Assembly: GCA_051649785.1 (NCBI GenBank)
Contig: JBOFHT010000074.1
Location: 13,994-77,993 of the forward strand
Reading direction: 5' to 3'
Length of the DNA: 64,000 nucleotides
Source of the DNA: JBOFHT01 sp051649785
GTDB lineage: Archaea; Methanobacteriota; Methanobacteria; Methanobacteriales; Methanobacteriaceae
The position numbers were made by a program, and so were the translations under genes. Below the pieces are notes generated by a model, which had not been told where the DNA came from, searched no databases, and saw only the letters and a program-made list of their open reading frames with translations. Below are positions 45,846 through 54,805 of the stretch, piece by piece (the stretch's first letter is position 1; the number at the start of each line of letters is the position of its first letter).

Positions 45846-48800
45846 TTAATTAACTTTTTTTACAATAATTATAAGTTCTTCTTCTTCAATTTTCCAGTCT
45901 TTAGTATAATAATTATCATTATCTATTTCTTTCTTAGAGTTATCATTAATATCCTTAAAACTAATATTTAAAGCACGAACTTCATTATTTATAATATCAG
46001 TTTGATTTTTAACTAAATCAGTAAATTTGTCAGAAGAGTCAACAATTACTTCAATATTAGCTTCAACATCTAAGTCCATGTCTTTACGCATATCTTGAAT
46101 TCTTCTAATAAGCTCTCTAGCCATAGCTTCAGATAAAATTTCATTAGTTAAATGAGTATTAACAAAAACATTCCCATTAACTTTTTCAATCGTATATTTT
46201 CCACTATTTTTACTTGTTTTATCAGGAACGTCAGGAACGCTAATTTCACACTTAAATTCAGCACTTACAACATCCTCAGGAAGTACAGTTTCAAATAAAA
46301 GGTCTCCTTCTCTTAAAACTATTTTTTTATCTTCATTTGAAATATTATCATCTTCAATAATAATTTTGCCTTCTTTTTCAAGTTCTGCCTTTATTGATGA
46401 CCCATCATTTGAATTTATATATTTGTGGACAAATTTAATGTCCCCTCTTAATTTAGATCCAAGACTTTTAAGGTTAGGCTTAGTACTATATGAAACATTT
46501 TCAAATTCATTTGATGTGATAACTGATTTAGTATTAGATTGATCCTTAATAACATTAGTCAATGATTTAACAGCATTTAGAACTTCATCATTCTCTGAAA
46601 CAACTATAATTTCACTAACTGGCCACCTGAGCTTGTATCTAGCTACATCCCTAGCCCTTGCACATGCCTCAATAACTTCACGTACAACATCCATTTGAGA
46701 TTCTAAGTCAGTATTTATTGCATTTTCATCATATTTCCAATCTTCCATATGAATACTTTCTTTATAAATCGTTTCAGCAGTATTTTCCCTATTATTAACA
46801 TTTAAATCCCTGCTAATACTAACAACTAAATTCTGATACATGTCTTCAGATGTATAAGGGGCTATAGGAGCCATCGTTTTAATTAAAAGCTCTAAAACAG
46901 AATAAAGTGTGTAATAAGCACCTAATTTATCAGGGTCTTCTTTTTCAACCCAAGTACGCCCACGAATCAAACGAACATACCAACGACTTAAGTCTTCTAA
47001 AATAAAATAGTTAATTCTACGTGTAGCTTGGTGGAAGAATACTTTTTCTAAGTCTTCTGTAACGTGTTTAGCTAATGAATTAACTCTTGATAAAATCCAT
47101 TTATCTTCATCACGGAGAATAATATTGTTTCCATTAGTATTCTCATCCGAATTTTTACTAGTATTTTTGCTACCGTTATCCTCATTATAAATACATTTAT
47201 TAGGGTTAAAATCATCTAAGGCCATATAAGTAGTTGAGAATACATAAACATTCCAAAGAATATTAAACATCTTTTTAATATTATTTAATTCATCCCAAAC
47301 AAATTTCAAGTCTTCCCATGGTTTATTAGCCCATAAAAGATAGAATCTTAAAACATCAGCCCCATAAAGTTCAATAACTTCCTCAGGTTGGACAACATTA
47401 CCTAAAGACTTACTCATTTTACGCCCATCTTCATCTAAAGTAAATCCATGCATTAAAACCTTTTTATAAGGAGATTGACCCATTGCAATTACACCAGCAC
47501 CAAGTTGAGAATAGAACCATCCACGAGTCTGGTCATGGCCTTCTGTAATAAAATCATAAGGGAACCATTCTTCAAATAAGTCTTTTTCTTGAGGATAATA
47601 TAGTGAAGCCCATCCAGCTACTCCTGAATCAATCCAAACATCTAAAACATCTTCAATCCTACTAATAATAGCCCCACAATCACATTGAATCTTAACTTCA
47701 TCAACATAAGGTCTGTGAACAAGATCTTCGTCACTTATATGATTAATTGCATCTTTATTAACACATAGCTCTTTTAGCTCAGATACCGAACCTAAAACTT
47801 TAATTTTACCACAATCATTGCACGCCCAAACAGGAATTGGAATACCCCAATATCTTTGACGTGATATTGTCCAATCTCTTGCATTCTCAACCCAATCACG
47901 GAAACGGCTTTCACCAGCCCATTCTGGAACCCATTCAACTTTATCAATCTCAGAAAGCATTTTGTCTTTTATTTCAGTAATTTTTAAGAACCATTGCTCA
48001 GTAGCTAAATAAATAATCGGAGTTTTACACCTCCAACAATTCCCATACCTGTGGTTTATAGTTTCAGCTTTCCAAAGAAGTCCTTTTTCTTTTAAATCTT
48101 CAATAATCTCAGGGTTTGCATCTTTAATAAATTTACTAGCATATTTCCCCCCATCTTTATTAAAGTCACCTTTTTCATCAACTGGGCAAAATATAGGTAA
48201 ATCAAATTCTTTTCCAGCTTCAAAATCTTCAACACCATGTCCTGGAGCAGTATGGACACATCCTGTACCTTCACCAAGTTCTACATGAGTACCTGGAAGA
48301 ATTTTATGGACCATTTCTTGATTAAATTCAGCTTGCTTTGGTATTTCATCTAGTAATGGGTGAGTATAGCTAATACCTTCAATTTCATTACCTTTAACTG
48401 TTTTTAATATTTCATATTCGGATTCACTAAACAAATCTTCAACACAAGCTGTAGCTAAAATATAAATTTCAGAGGAGTTAGTTTTAGAGTTGCTTGTTTT
48501 ATCTAAATTAACTTTAACAAATGAGTAATCAAATTCAGGATTTATACAAATAGCTAAGTTAGCTGGAATGGTCCAAGGAGTGGTAGTCCAAACAAGTCCA
48601 AAAATAGGGATATTATTAGCAATATCTACTAAATCATTTAGAACACTATTTGTATTATTAATACTATCTAAATTAATAGGAAATTTAATGTAAATAGAAG
48701 GATCTTCTTTATTTTCATAATCAATTTCAGCAGCAGCTAAAGCAGTCTCACATCGTGGACACCAGCTAATAACTCTAAGGTCTTTAATAAGTAAATCTTT

Positions 48801-49310
48801 TTCATGAGCCTTTTTTAGAGTCCACCAACAAGATTCCATGTATTTAGGATCTAAAGTAACATAAGCATCTTTCCAATCCATCCAAATTCCAAGTTGCTTA
48901 AATTGTTCAGTCATAGCATCTTTATTATCCATTGCAAATTCTTTACATTTATCAATGAACTTAGCTATTCCAATTTCACTTTCTATCTGCTGTTTAGTAG
49001 TAATATTAAGTAGCTGTTCAACCTTATGTTCAATAGGAAGACCATGAGTATCCCAACCAGACTGTCTACGTAAAGCAAATCCACTCATACTCTTAAAACG
49101 AAGTAGAGTATCTTTTATAATCTTATTCCATGCAGTCCCTAAATGTATTTTTCCACTACAATAAGGAGGGCCATCTAAAAAAGAATATTTAGGACCATTT
49201 TCACGTAACTTATTAGTTTTAGAATAGATTTCCTTTTTTTTCCAAAATTCTTGGACTTCTTTTTCTATTTCATTGAAATTATATGACTTTTTTGCCTCTT
49301 TGATTGGCAT
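45846..49310 (-). CDS. ileS: Isoleucyl-tRNA synthetase
   Basis: The 1154-residue class I synthetase has the HIGH-like PPYCSGKIHLGTAWNK, the KMSKS loop GRKMSKSLGNVV and a CP1 editing domain (WTTTPWTIPANLAI, GTGCVHTAPGHGVED). Two zinc-type cysteine pairs are present (CWRCKTP, CNDCGK). It charges tRNA-Ile. It is about 100 residues longer than usual because of Asn/Ser-rich inserts (around 205-220, 262-275 and 695-715). AGGTGAATTAAATG gives the start. Confidence 0.97.
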   Translation of the reverse strand: MPIKEAKKSYNFNEIEKEVQEFWKKKEIYSKTNKLRENGPKYSFLDGPPYCSGKIHLGTAWNKIIKDTLLRFKSMSGFALRRQSGWDTHGLPIEHKVEQLLNITTKQQIESEIGIAKFIDKCKEFAMDNKDAMTEQFKQLGIWMDWKDAYVTLDPKYMESCWWTLKKAHEKDLLIKDLRVISWCPRCETALAAAEIDYENKEDPSIYIKFPINLDSINNTNSVLNDLVDIANNIPIFGLVWTTTPWTIPANLAICINPEFDYSFVKVNLDKTSNSKTNSSEIYILATACVEDLFSESEYEILKTVKGNEIEGISYTHPLLDEIPKQAEFNQEMVHKILPGTHVELGEGTGCVHTAPGHGVEDFEAGKEFDLPIFCPVDEKGDFNKDGGKYASKFIKDANPEIIEDLKEKGLLWKAETINHRYGNCWRCKTPIIYLATEQWFLKITEIKDKMLSEIDKVEWVPEWAGESRFRDWVENARDWTISRQRYWGIPIPVWACNDCGKIKVLGSVSELKELCVNKDAINHISDEDLVHRPYVDEVKIQCDCGAIISRIEDVLDVWIDSGVAGWASLYYPQEKDLFEEWFPYDFITEGHDQTRGWFYSQLGAGVIAMGQSPYKKVLMHGFTLDEDGRKMSKSLGNVVQPEEVIELYGADVLRFYLLWANKPWEDLKFVWDELNNIKKMFNILWNVYVFSTTYMALDDFNPNKCIYNEDNGSKNTSKNSDENTNGNNIILRDEDKWILSRVNSLAKHVTEDLEKVFFHQATRRINYFILEDLSRWYVRLIRGRTWVEKEDPDKLGAYYTLYSVLELLIKTMAPIAPYTSEDMYQNLVVSISRDLNVNNRENTAETIYKESIHMEDWKYDENAINTDLESQMDVVREVIEACARARDVARYKLRWPVSEIIVVSENDEVLNAVKSLTNVIKDQSNTKSVITSNEFENVSYSTKPNLKSLGSKLRGDIKFVHKYINSNDGSSIKAELEKEGKIIIEDDNISNEDKKIVLREGDLLFETVLPEDVVSAEFKCEISVPDVPDKTSKNSGKYTIEKVNGNVFVNTHLTNEILSEAMARELIRRIQDMRKDMDLDVEANIEVIVDSSDKFTDLVKNQTDIINNEVRALNISFKDINDNSKKEIDNDNYYTKDWKIEEEELIIIVKKVN

Positions 49311-49986
49311 TTAATTCACCTATAAAAATGATAATGAGTATGATTGATGTTAAGAATGATATTAATGTAATTGATAAAATAATTAAAGTTACTATACTTA
49401 TAAACTATAATTAACATTATAGAATGCATTTAATAGATGGATAGTGCTAAATTAGTAGCAATATGATTAATAATAGGATAACATTATAAAATGATATTTA
49501 ATAAAATGATAATTAACTAATTGGCATTAATTTTAACAACTATAAAAATAACGACAATTGGTATGAGATTTATTGAGATGGATAGTATTTTTGATTTATC
49601 AAACTTACTTTGATAACTATAATATGTTTTTTATTTAAATAAAGCTTTGGTAAGAGTAAGTGAAAATTAATAATTGCTGTCTGAAAACAAAATTACAGTA
49701 ACATCTAATAATAGATAAATAATCTACAATAAATAATCTATAAATTTAGTAGTAATGGAATTAGTAATAATAATAGGAATAGTAGTAAGAGTAATAATAA
49801 GAATAATGTTAATAATATTAAGGGTGGTATTAGTATTAATAATAATTAATAGTAATAATATTACTACAACTAATTCCCCTAAAAAACAATAAAATAAAAT
49901 TAGAAAAAACTTTGATTTATATTGAAAATAGATATGATTAAAAGATAGGTTATAATAGTTAAGCCTATCTAAATTAAACATTACTA
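49311..49986. other. Spacer between mat and ileS, with mat terminator
   Basis: Directly after the mat stop, AGATAGG...CCTATCT (49943-49949 / 49964-49970) forms a hairpin followed on the - strand by TTTTAATC, a likely terminator. The rest is AT-rich DNA with TAATAA simple repeats (49740-49860) and the ileS promoter. An 85-codon hydrophobic frame here is not credible. Confidence 0.6.
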
Positions 49987-51192
49987 TTAGAATGTACGGG
50001 CTTTAGCAGCAATAACCTTTTCAGTTATTGATGATATAGAGCCTAACCATTCATCCATAACAGTTTCAACTTTTTTACTAACTTCATCAAAATTATAGCC
50101 ATCTTTAACAATAATTTGGGAAGTAGCTGCTTTAGGTTGATCAATAGCCATTCCAATTTGGCTTAAAAGCATAATATTAACTTGTTGAACACCTTCAACA
50201 GTATTAGCTATGTCAGAAGCCATTTCAGAAGAAAGTATATTATAAATCTTACCTACATGATTAATAGGGTTTTTACCAGAAGTAGCTTCCATAGACATAG
50301 GTCTGTTAGGAGTTATTAACCCATTAGCCCTGTTACCTCTCCCTACAGAACCATCATCACCCATTTCTGCAGAAGTACCTGTAACAGTTAAGTAATAACC
50401 TTCTTCACCTTTAGCATCATCATTATCCGCTGTATTAACAAATATATTAACTTTCCTATCTGTGTGTTTAATTGCAAGATCATATATAATATTTTTTAAG
50501 CTTTCCCTTGTAGCTATGTACTCATCCCTATCATTTAAGTTACGAGAGACCATTGCACAACCAATAGTTAAAGTAATTTCATTTCCCTCCCTAAGACCCA
50601 TAACTTTAATATCCTCACCAACAGCAGGATATTTATTTTTAAAAGCTCTTGAGTTAAGAAGTTCTTCTGTAGCTAAAACAATGGTTTCAACTTCAGAAAA
50701 TGGAGCATAACCTACACCAAATGAAGTATCATTAGAAGATACTGCACCGTCTCTTTTAAATACATCAACTAAGTCGCCTGAACCTTGACCAATTTTACAT
50801 TCAATAACTACTTCGGATTCTACATTAAGGTTGATAATATTTTCAGATAAGTATTTTTTTGCAGCTTCAATAGCTATTCTATCAACAGGGAGTTTAATTC
50901 CATCATATTCCGAAACACCACGCCCAGTTAAGAGGAAGTCAATAGGTTTAATAACTTCTCCCCCACCAAATTTAGGGTTGGATTCACCTGCAGTAATTTG
51001 AACTTCATCAGTATTATGATGAAGAACACCACCCAGTCGGTCTAAATACATTTCACAGAGAGCTCTACTAACAGATTCAGCTATACCGTCACTAATACTG
51101 TCAGGGTGACCAATACCTTTTCTTTCTACAATTTCAATATCAAGGGACTCAATAGGAGTTTGATTTAAACTTTCTACAATAATATTTCTCAT
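49987..51192 (-). CDS. mat: S-adenosylmethionine synthetase, archaeal type
   Basis: A 401-residue archaeal AdoMet synthetase. The canonical start MRNIIVESLNQTPIE is followed by ERKGIGHPDSISDGIAE, HHNTDEVQITAGESNPKFGGG, GRGNRANGLITPNRPMSMEA and GKNPINHVGKIYN. It makes SAM from methionine and ATP. The frame is open for 54 codons upstream, but that part is Asn/Lys simple sequence. The ATG at 51192, with GTGATGG before it, gives the family length. Confidence 0.95.
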   Translation of the reverse strand: MRNIIVESLNQTPIESLDIEIVERKGIGHPDSISDGIAESVSRALCEMYLDRLGGVLHHNTDEVQITAGESNPKFGGGEVIKPIDFLLTGRGVSEYDGIKLPVDRIAIEAAKKYLSENIINLNVESEVVIECKIGQGSGDLVDVFKRDGAVSSNDTSFGVGYAPFSEVETIVLATEELLNSRAFKNKYPAVGEDIKVMGLREGNEITLTIGCAMVSRNLNDRDEYIATRESLKNIIYDLAIKHTDRKVNIFVNTADNDDAKGEEGYYLTVTGTSAEMGDDGSVGRGNRANGLITPNRPMSMEATSGKNPINHVGKIYNILSSEMASDIANTVEGVQQVNIMLLSQIGMAIDQPKAATSQIIVKDGYNFDEVSKKVETVMDEWLGSISSITEKVIAAKARTF

Positions 51193-51655
51193 AAAACCAT
51201 CACACAGACTATATTTATTGTTATTATTAACATTAGTGCTTTTATTATTATATTTAGCACATTTATTAATACATTTATTGTTACAGTTATTATTAATTTT
51301 GTTTTTACTAATTTTATTATTATTTTTATTTTCAATATTATACAAACTAGTCAAAAATTAATTAAAAATTAATTTGGAATAATCTAATTTTTCAGCTATT
51401 TAATTATATTTGTATAAATCATAAATAAATGTTATTATTTTTTAGGGAAAATAGTAAGTTTGAGGGTATTTTTATTAGAATTTGAAATTTGAAATTTGAA
51501 TTAAATAATAATATAAAAAATATGAAAATAAAAAGCAAAAACTATTAAGTAATAATAATATAATATAATTTAATAACTAATGGTTGTAAAATAGCTAAAT
51601 AAAATTCCATTAATACTAAATATATCAAATGAAATCTATTAAATGAGGTTATAAT
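51193..51655. other. Divergent promoter region of mat and the DUF192 gene
   Basis: The 51195-51345 part is a TTATTATTATT-type simple repeat that reads as an Asn/Lys-rich extension of mat but is probably leader DNA. The remainder is AT-rich promoter sequence without a recognised gene. Confidence 0.5.
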
Positions 51656-52075
51656 ATGAATCATATAACTAATTCAAAGACCATTTTAATAAATAAAAGT
51701 AGAGATGCATGTATTATTGAAAAAAACATTAAATTTGCAGATAGCTATTTTAAAAGACTAAAAGGATTAATGTTAGTTAAAAAATTAAACTATGGATTAG
51801 TATTTATTATTCCAGAATCCAAATTAAGAAATATTTTACCTAAAAGTAGCACTATTCACACCTTTTTTATGCTAATAGAAATTAATGTAGTATTTTTAAA
51901 TGAAAATAATAAAGTAGTTGATATTACAACTTTAAAACCCTGGAAAAGTTATAGTCCTGTCGTTACATGTGTAGAAGATAAAATAAAGTATATTGTCGAA
52001 TTAAGAAAAAATTTAGATATAAATAATAAAATATTTATTGGTGATGAGTTAGATTTTGTTTGTGACCAATCCTAG
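51656..52075 (+). CDS. DUF192 family protein
   Basis: A 139-residue protein with the DUF192 pattern: ADSYFKRLKGLMLVKKLNYG, STIHTFFMLIEINVVFLNEN, then VVDITTLKPWKSYSP. DUF192 forms a small beta-barrel of unknown biochemical role. No signal peptide is visible, unlike many bacterial members. GAGGTT precedes the ATG. It is a single-gene unit divergent from mat. Confidence 0.85.
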   Translation: MNHITNSKTILINKSRDACIIEKNIKFADSYFKRLKGLMLVKKLNYGLVFIIPESKLRNILPKSSTIHTFFMLIEINVVFLNENNKVVDITTLKPWKSYSPVVTCVEDKIKYIVELRKNLDINNKIFIGDELDFVCDQS

Positions 52076-52200
52076 AAAGTTCTACATAGCCATAGCATAT
52101 AGTAAATAGTAAATAGTAAATAGAAAATAAAAATAAAAATAAAAAAATAAATCTAAACTTAACCATAAATCTGAATATAAGATTAGTCCTAAATTACTTA

Positions 52201-52902
52201 TTAAACAAGCTTTAACTGGTCTTCGACAAGATAAGGAGACTTTATTACTGTAATTCCTTCCATTAAAACTAATTTATGGGAGTTTTCAATGTCGATTTCA
52301 CGCATATGAATAGTTATGGTTTTACCTGCAGAAATTGCATTAAATAGGCATGAATCTTTACATTTGCCACAACCAGTACATTTTAAAAGTTCAATTTCAG
52401 TTTTAGGGACAATTGCATTATTAGGGCATGATTTAGCTGCCTCACAATCAGCACAATCAGCACAACGTTCTAGTTCCAGTTTAGAAGGCAAAATTGTTTC
52501 AACATCCCCAGATTCTAAATCAACAGGAACTATTAAAGTTGGAACTTTTCCTTTACCCGCTTGGGCTACAGAATTAGTAACAAGAGTATCAGCTATCCCA
52601 TAAACAATTTTAGCTACAGTATTAGAAGTAGTAGGAGAAACAACAAATAAATCGTATTTTCCAAGTGAAAGACGGCCTGAAATAGGATAACTAAAACTTT
52701 GATCATTATCTTTAGCTAATTCTTTGTAATATCCACCAGTTAAGCTAGCTACACGCTCATAAAGACCATACATCTTAAGAACTTCTTCACCAGCATTTGA
52801 AAGAAATACCGTAATTTGGTGATTTTCAGCTAATTTTTCTAACTGCCGAACACTTTCACTTAATAAATGTCCAGCACCTGTAAATGCCCATGCAATACGC
52901 AT
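52201..52902 (-). CDS. dmrB: Iron-sulfur flavoprotein, DmrB-like (dihydromethanopterin reductase)
   Basis: The 233-residue protein has an N-terminal flavoprotein domain (MRIAWAFTGAGHLL, then VVSPTTSNTVAKIVYGIADT) and two clustered cysteine motifs for [4Fe-4S] centres (CADCADCEAAKSCP, CTGCGKCKDSC). This matches the DmrB family, whose Methanosarcina member reduces dihydromethanopterin to tetrahydromethanopterin. The role here is inferred from the family. GGAGAT lies before the ATG. It is downstream of glyA, whose product uses the tetrahydropterin. Confidence 0.75.
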   Translation of the reverse strand: MRIAWAFTGAGHLLSESVRQLEKLAENHQITVFLSNAGEEVLKMYGLYERVASLTGGYYKELAKDNDQSFSYPISGRLSLGKYDLFVVSPTTSNTVAKIVYGIADTLVTNSVAQAGKGKVPTLIVPVDLESGDVETILPSKLELERCADCADCEAAKSCPNNAIVPKTEIELLKCTGCGKCKDSCLFNAISAGKTITIHMREIDIENSHKLVLMEGITVIKSPYLVEDQLKLV

Positions 52903-52972
52903 ATATTTATCTCCTAACCAATTAATAAAATAATCAGCATATTATTCTAATATTTTTAAAACAACATTATTC

Positions 52973-54244
52973 CTAGCTAAAATTTATGTATTTATAAGCA
53001 TCACTCTCTGTAAAGGCATAGTGAACTTTAGTATAATCATTCACAAATTCTGAAACTTCCTCTTTAACATTTTCACCATCCATAGCTACACGTTTAATAA
53101 ATTCAGCTACTTCAGACATTTGAGATTCTTTCATACCACGCCTAGTGATTTCTTGAGTACCAACACGTATACCTGATGGGTCATCGGATTTATTGACATT
53201 ATCCCATGGGAGAAGGTTTTTATTAAGAATAATATTATTAGATTCAAGTTCTTTTGCAAGTATTGATGCACGTTTAATATCACTAACATCAAAAGCTACT
53301 TGATGAGATTCTGTAAAACCTAAGTCTTCACAAAGTACATTAAATCCAAGCTCATGTAAACTTTGAGCAAGAGCTTTTGCATTTTTAATAATTTGTTTTG
53401 CATAATCAGCACCAAACTCAAGCATTTCAGCTGTAGCTACCCCTAAACCAGCTACATGATGTAAATGATGATTACTTACAACGCCAGGGAAAACTGCTTC
53501 ATCTATAACTTTAGAATATTTTTCCTTACAGAGAATAATACCTCCCTGAGTTCCAGGGAAAGTTTTGTGAGTACTACCTGTAATAATGTCTGCACCTTCT
53601 CGTAAAGGATCTTGGAACTTACCACCCGCAATAAGACCTAAAACATGAGCCCCATCATACATTACTTTAGCTCCAACTTCATCACAAGCTTCTTTAGCTT
53701 CTTTAATTGGATGAGGGAAAAGGAATAAACTACCACCAAATAGAACTATTTTAGGTTTAACTTCTAAAATCTTTTTATTAAGTGCATCAATATCAATATT
53801 CATGATATCATTATTAAATGGGTGAGTATGAAGCTTTAAACCACGGATACCCGCAGCACTAACATCAGCATGACTTATATGACCTCCAACAGGAACTTTA
53901 AGTGCCATGATAGAATCCCCTGGTTTTGCAAATGTGAAAAATGAAGCTAAATTAGCTACTACTCCAGAAGTAGGTTGTACATTAGCATGTTCTGCTTTAA
54001 AGAGTTTTTTAGATAAATCTACAGTAGTTTGTTCAATTTCATCAATATATTTACAGCCCTCATATAAACGTTCCCCTGGAAGACCCTCAGCATATCTATG
54101 GGATAAATCAGAAGCTTCAAGTTCTTTAACCTCAGCACTTGTAATATTTTCACTTGCAATAAGGTTTATACTGTTTTTCATCCATTCAGTGTGATCTTTA
54201 GTAAGATTTCTAATTTCTTTAAAGTAATTCTCATTTTGAGACAT
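52973..54244 (-). CDS. glyA: Serine hydroxymethyltransferase
   Basis: A 423-residue PLP enzyme: SENITSAEVKELEASDLSHR at the start, YAEGLPGERLYEGC, MYDGAHVLGLIAGG and the cofactor lysine in GSTHKTFPGTQGG. Archaeal GlyA transfers the serine hydroxymethyl group to tetrahydromethanopterin, making glycine and methylene-H4MPT. AGGGAATTGATAAAATG supports the start. It lies 70 nt upstream of the DmrB-like gene, so pterin metabolism may be co-expressed. Confidence 0.96.
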   Translation of the reverse strand: MSQNENYFKEIRNLTKDHTEWMKNSINLIASENITSAEVKELEASDLSHRYAEGLPGERLYEGCKYIDEIEQTTVDLSKKLFKAEHANVQPTSGVVANLASFFTFAKPGDSIMALKVPVGGHISHADVSAAGIRGLKLHTHPFNNDIMNIDIDALNKKILEVKPKIVLFGGSLFLFPHPIKEAKEACDEVGAKVMYDGAHVLGLIAGGKFQDPLREGADIITGSTHKTFPGTQGGIILCKEKYSKVIDEAVFPGVVSNHHLHHVAGLGVATAEMLEFGADYAKQIIKNAKALAQSLHELGFNVLCEDLGFTESHQVAFDVSDIKRASILAKELESNNIILNKNLLPWDNVNKSDDPSGIRVGTQEITRRGMKESQMSEVAEFIKRVAMDGENVKEEVSEFVNDYTKVHYAFTESDAYKYINFS

Positions 54245-54771
54245 TTTATCAATTCCCTAATTATTTTTAGCTTAAAAAATTGTGATTGTGATATTATTTA
54301 TGAAAGAAACTGCAAAAGCAGCTATAAATCTAATTATAAGTGCAATTTTAAATACAGTTCTATTTACAATTATAATTATCATAAAGTCATTACAACACTA
54401 CACATAATTATAATAATACATATAATAATTTTTTATATTAAATATTATTTAAATTTAATTATTTAATCTATTAATAGAATTTATAGACTTAATGATATTT
54501 ATATTTATGATAATACGAATAATATTTATAGTATTACTATTAGAGTATTAGCTATTAAAAGTTATAGTATTAGGAAATAGAGAGAAAATAAGAATTGTTA
54601 TAAAATTAATGAAATAATTATTAGAGCAATAAATATAAAAACAATTATAATGGATATTAGAAGAGTAAATAGAAAAAATAATTAGAAAAATAAATGTTAA
54701 ATAACTGTTAATTATAAATTAAAAAAAATATAAAAAGAAAAAAGAAAAATAAAGAGTAAAATAAAAGAAAA
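54245..54771. other. Spacer between hdrA and glyA
   Basis: AT-rich promoter region of glyA with no convincing gene or RNA. A-rich runs at its right end become the T-tract of the hdrA terminator on the - strand. Confidence 0.5.
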
Positions 54772-54802
54772 AGATACTGGAGAAAAATCTCCAAAAGTAT
54801 CT
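54772..54802 (-). terminator. Intrinsic terminator of hdrA
   Basis: AGATACT-GGAGA-aaaa-TCTCC-aaa-AGTATCT forms a strong bulged hairpin starting 4 nt after the hdrA stop. On the - strand a T-rich tract follows (TTTTTCTTTTATTTT). Confidence 0.85.
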
Positions 54803-54805
54803 AAA

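Noticed and set aside
49724..49981. 85-codon hydrophobic ORF
   Set aside because: Low-complexity Ile/Leu/Asn/Thr reading of TAATAA repeats, overlaps the mat terminator and has no ribosome binding site.
51193..51354. 54-residue N-terminal extension of AdoMet synthetase
   Set aside because: Asn/Lys simple sequence; the family start MRNIIVE has its own ribosome binding site and gives the standard length.
54191..54466. 91-codon ORF overlapping the glyA start
   Set aside because: Antisense to glyA at its beginning and AT-rich low complexity after it.
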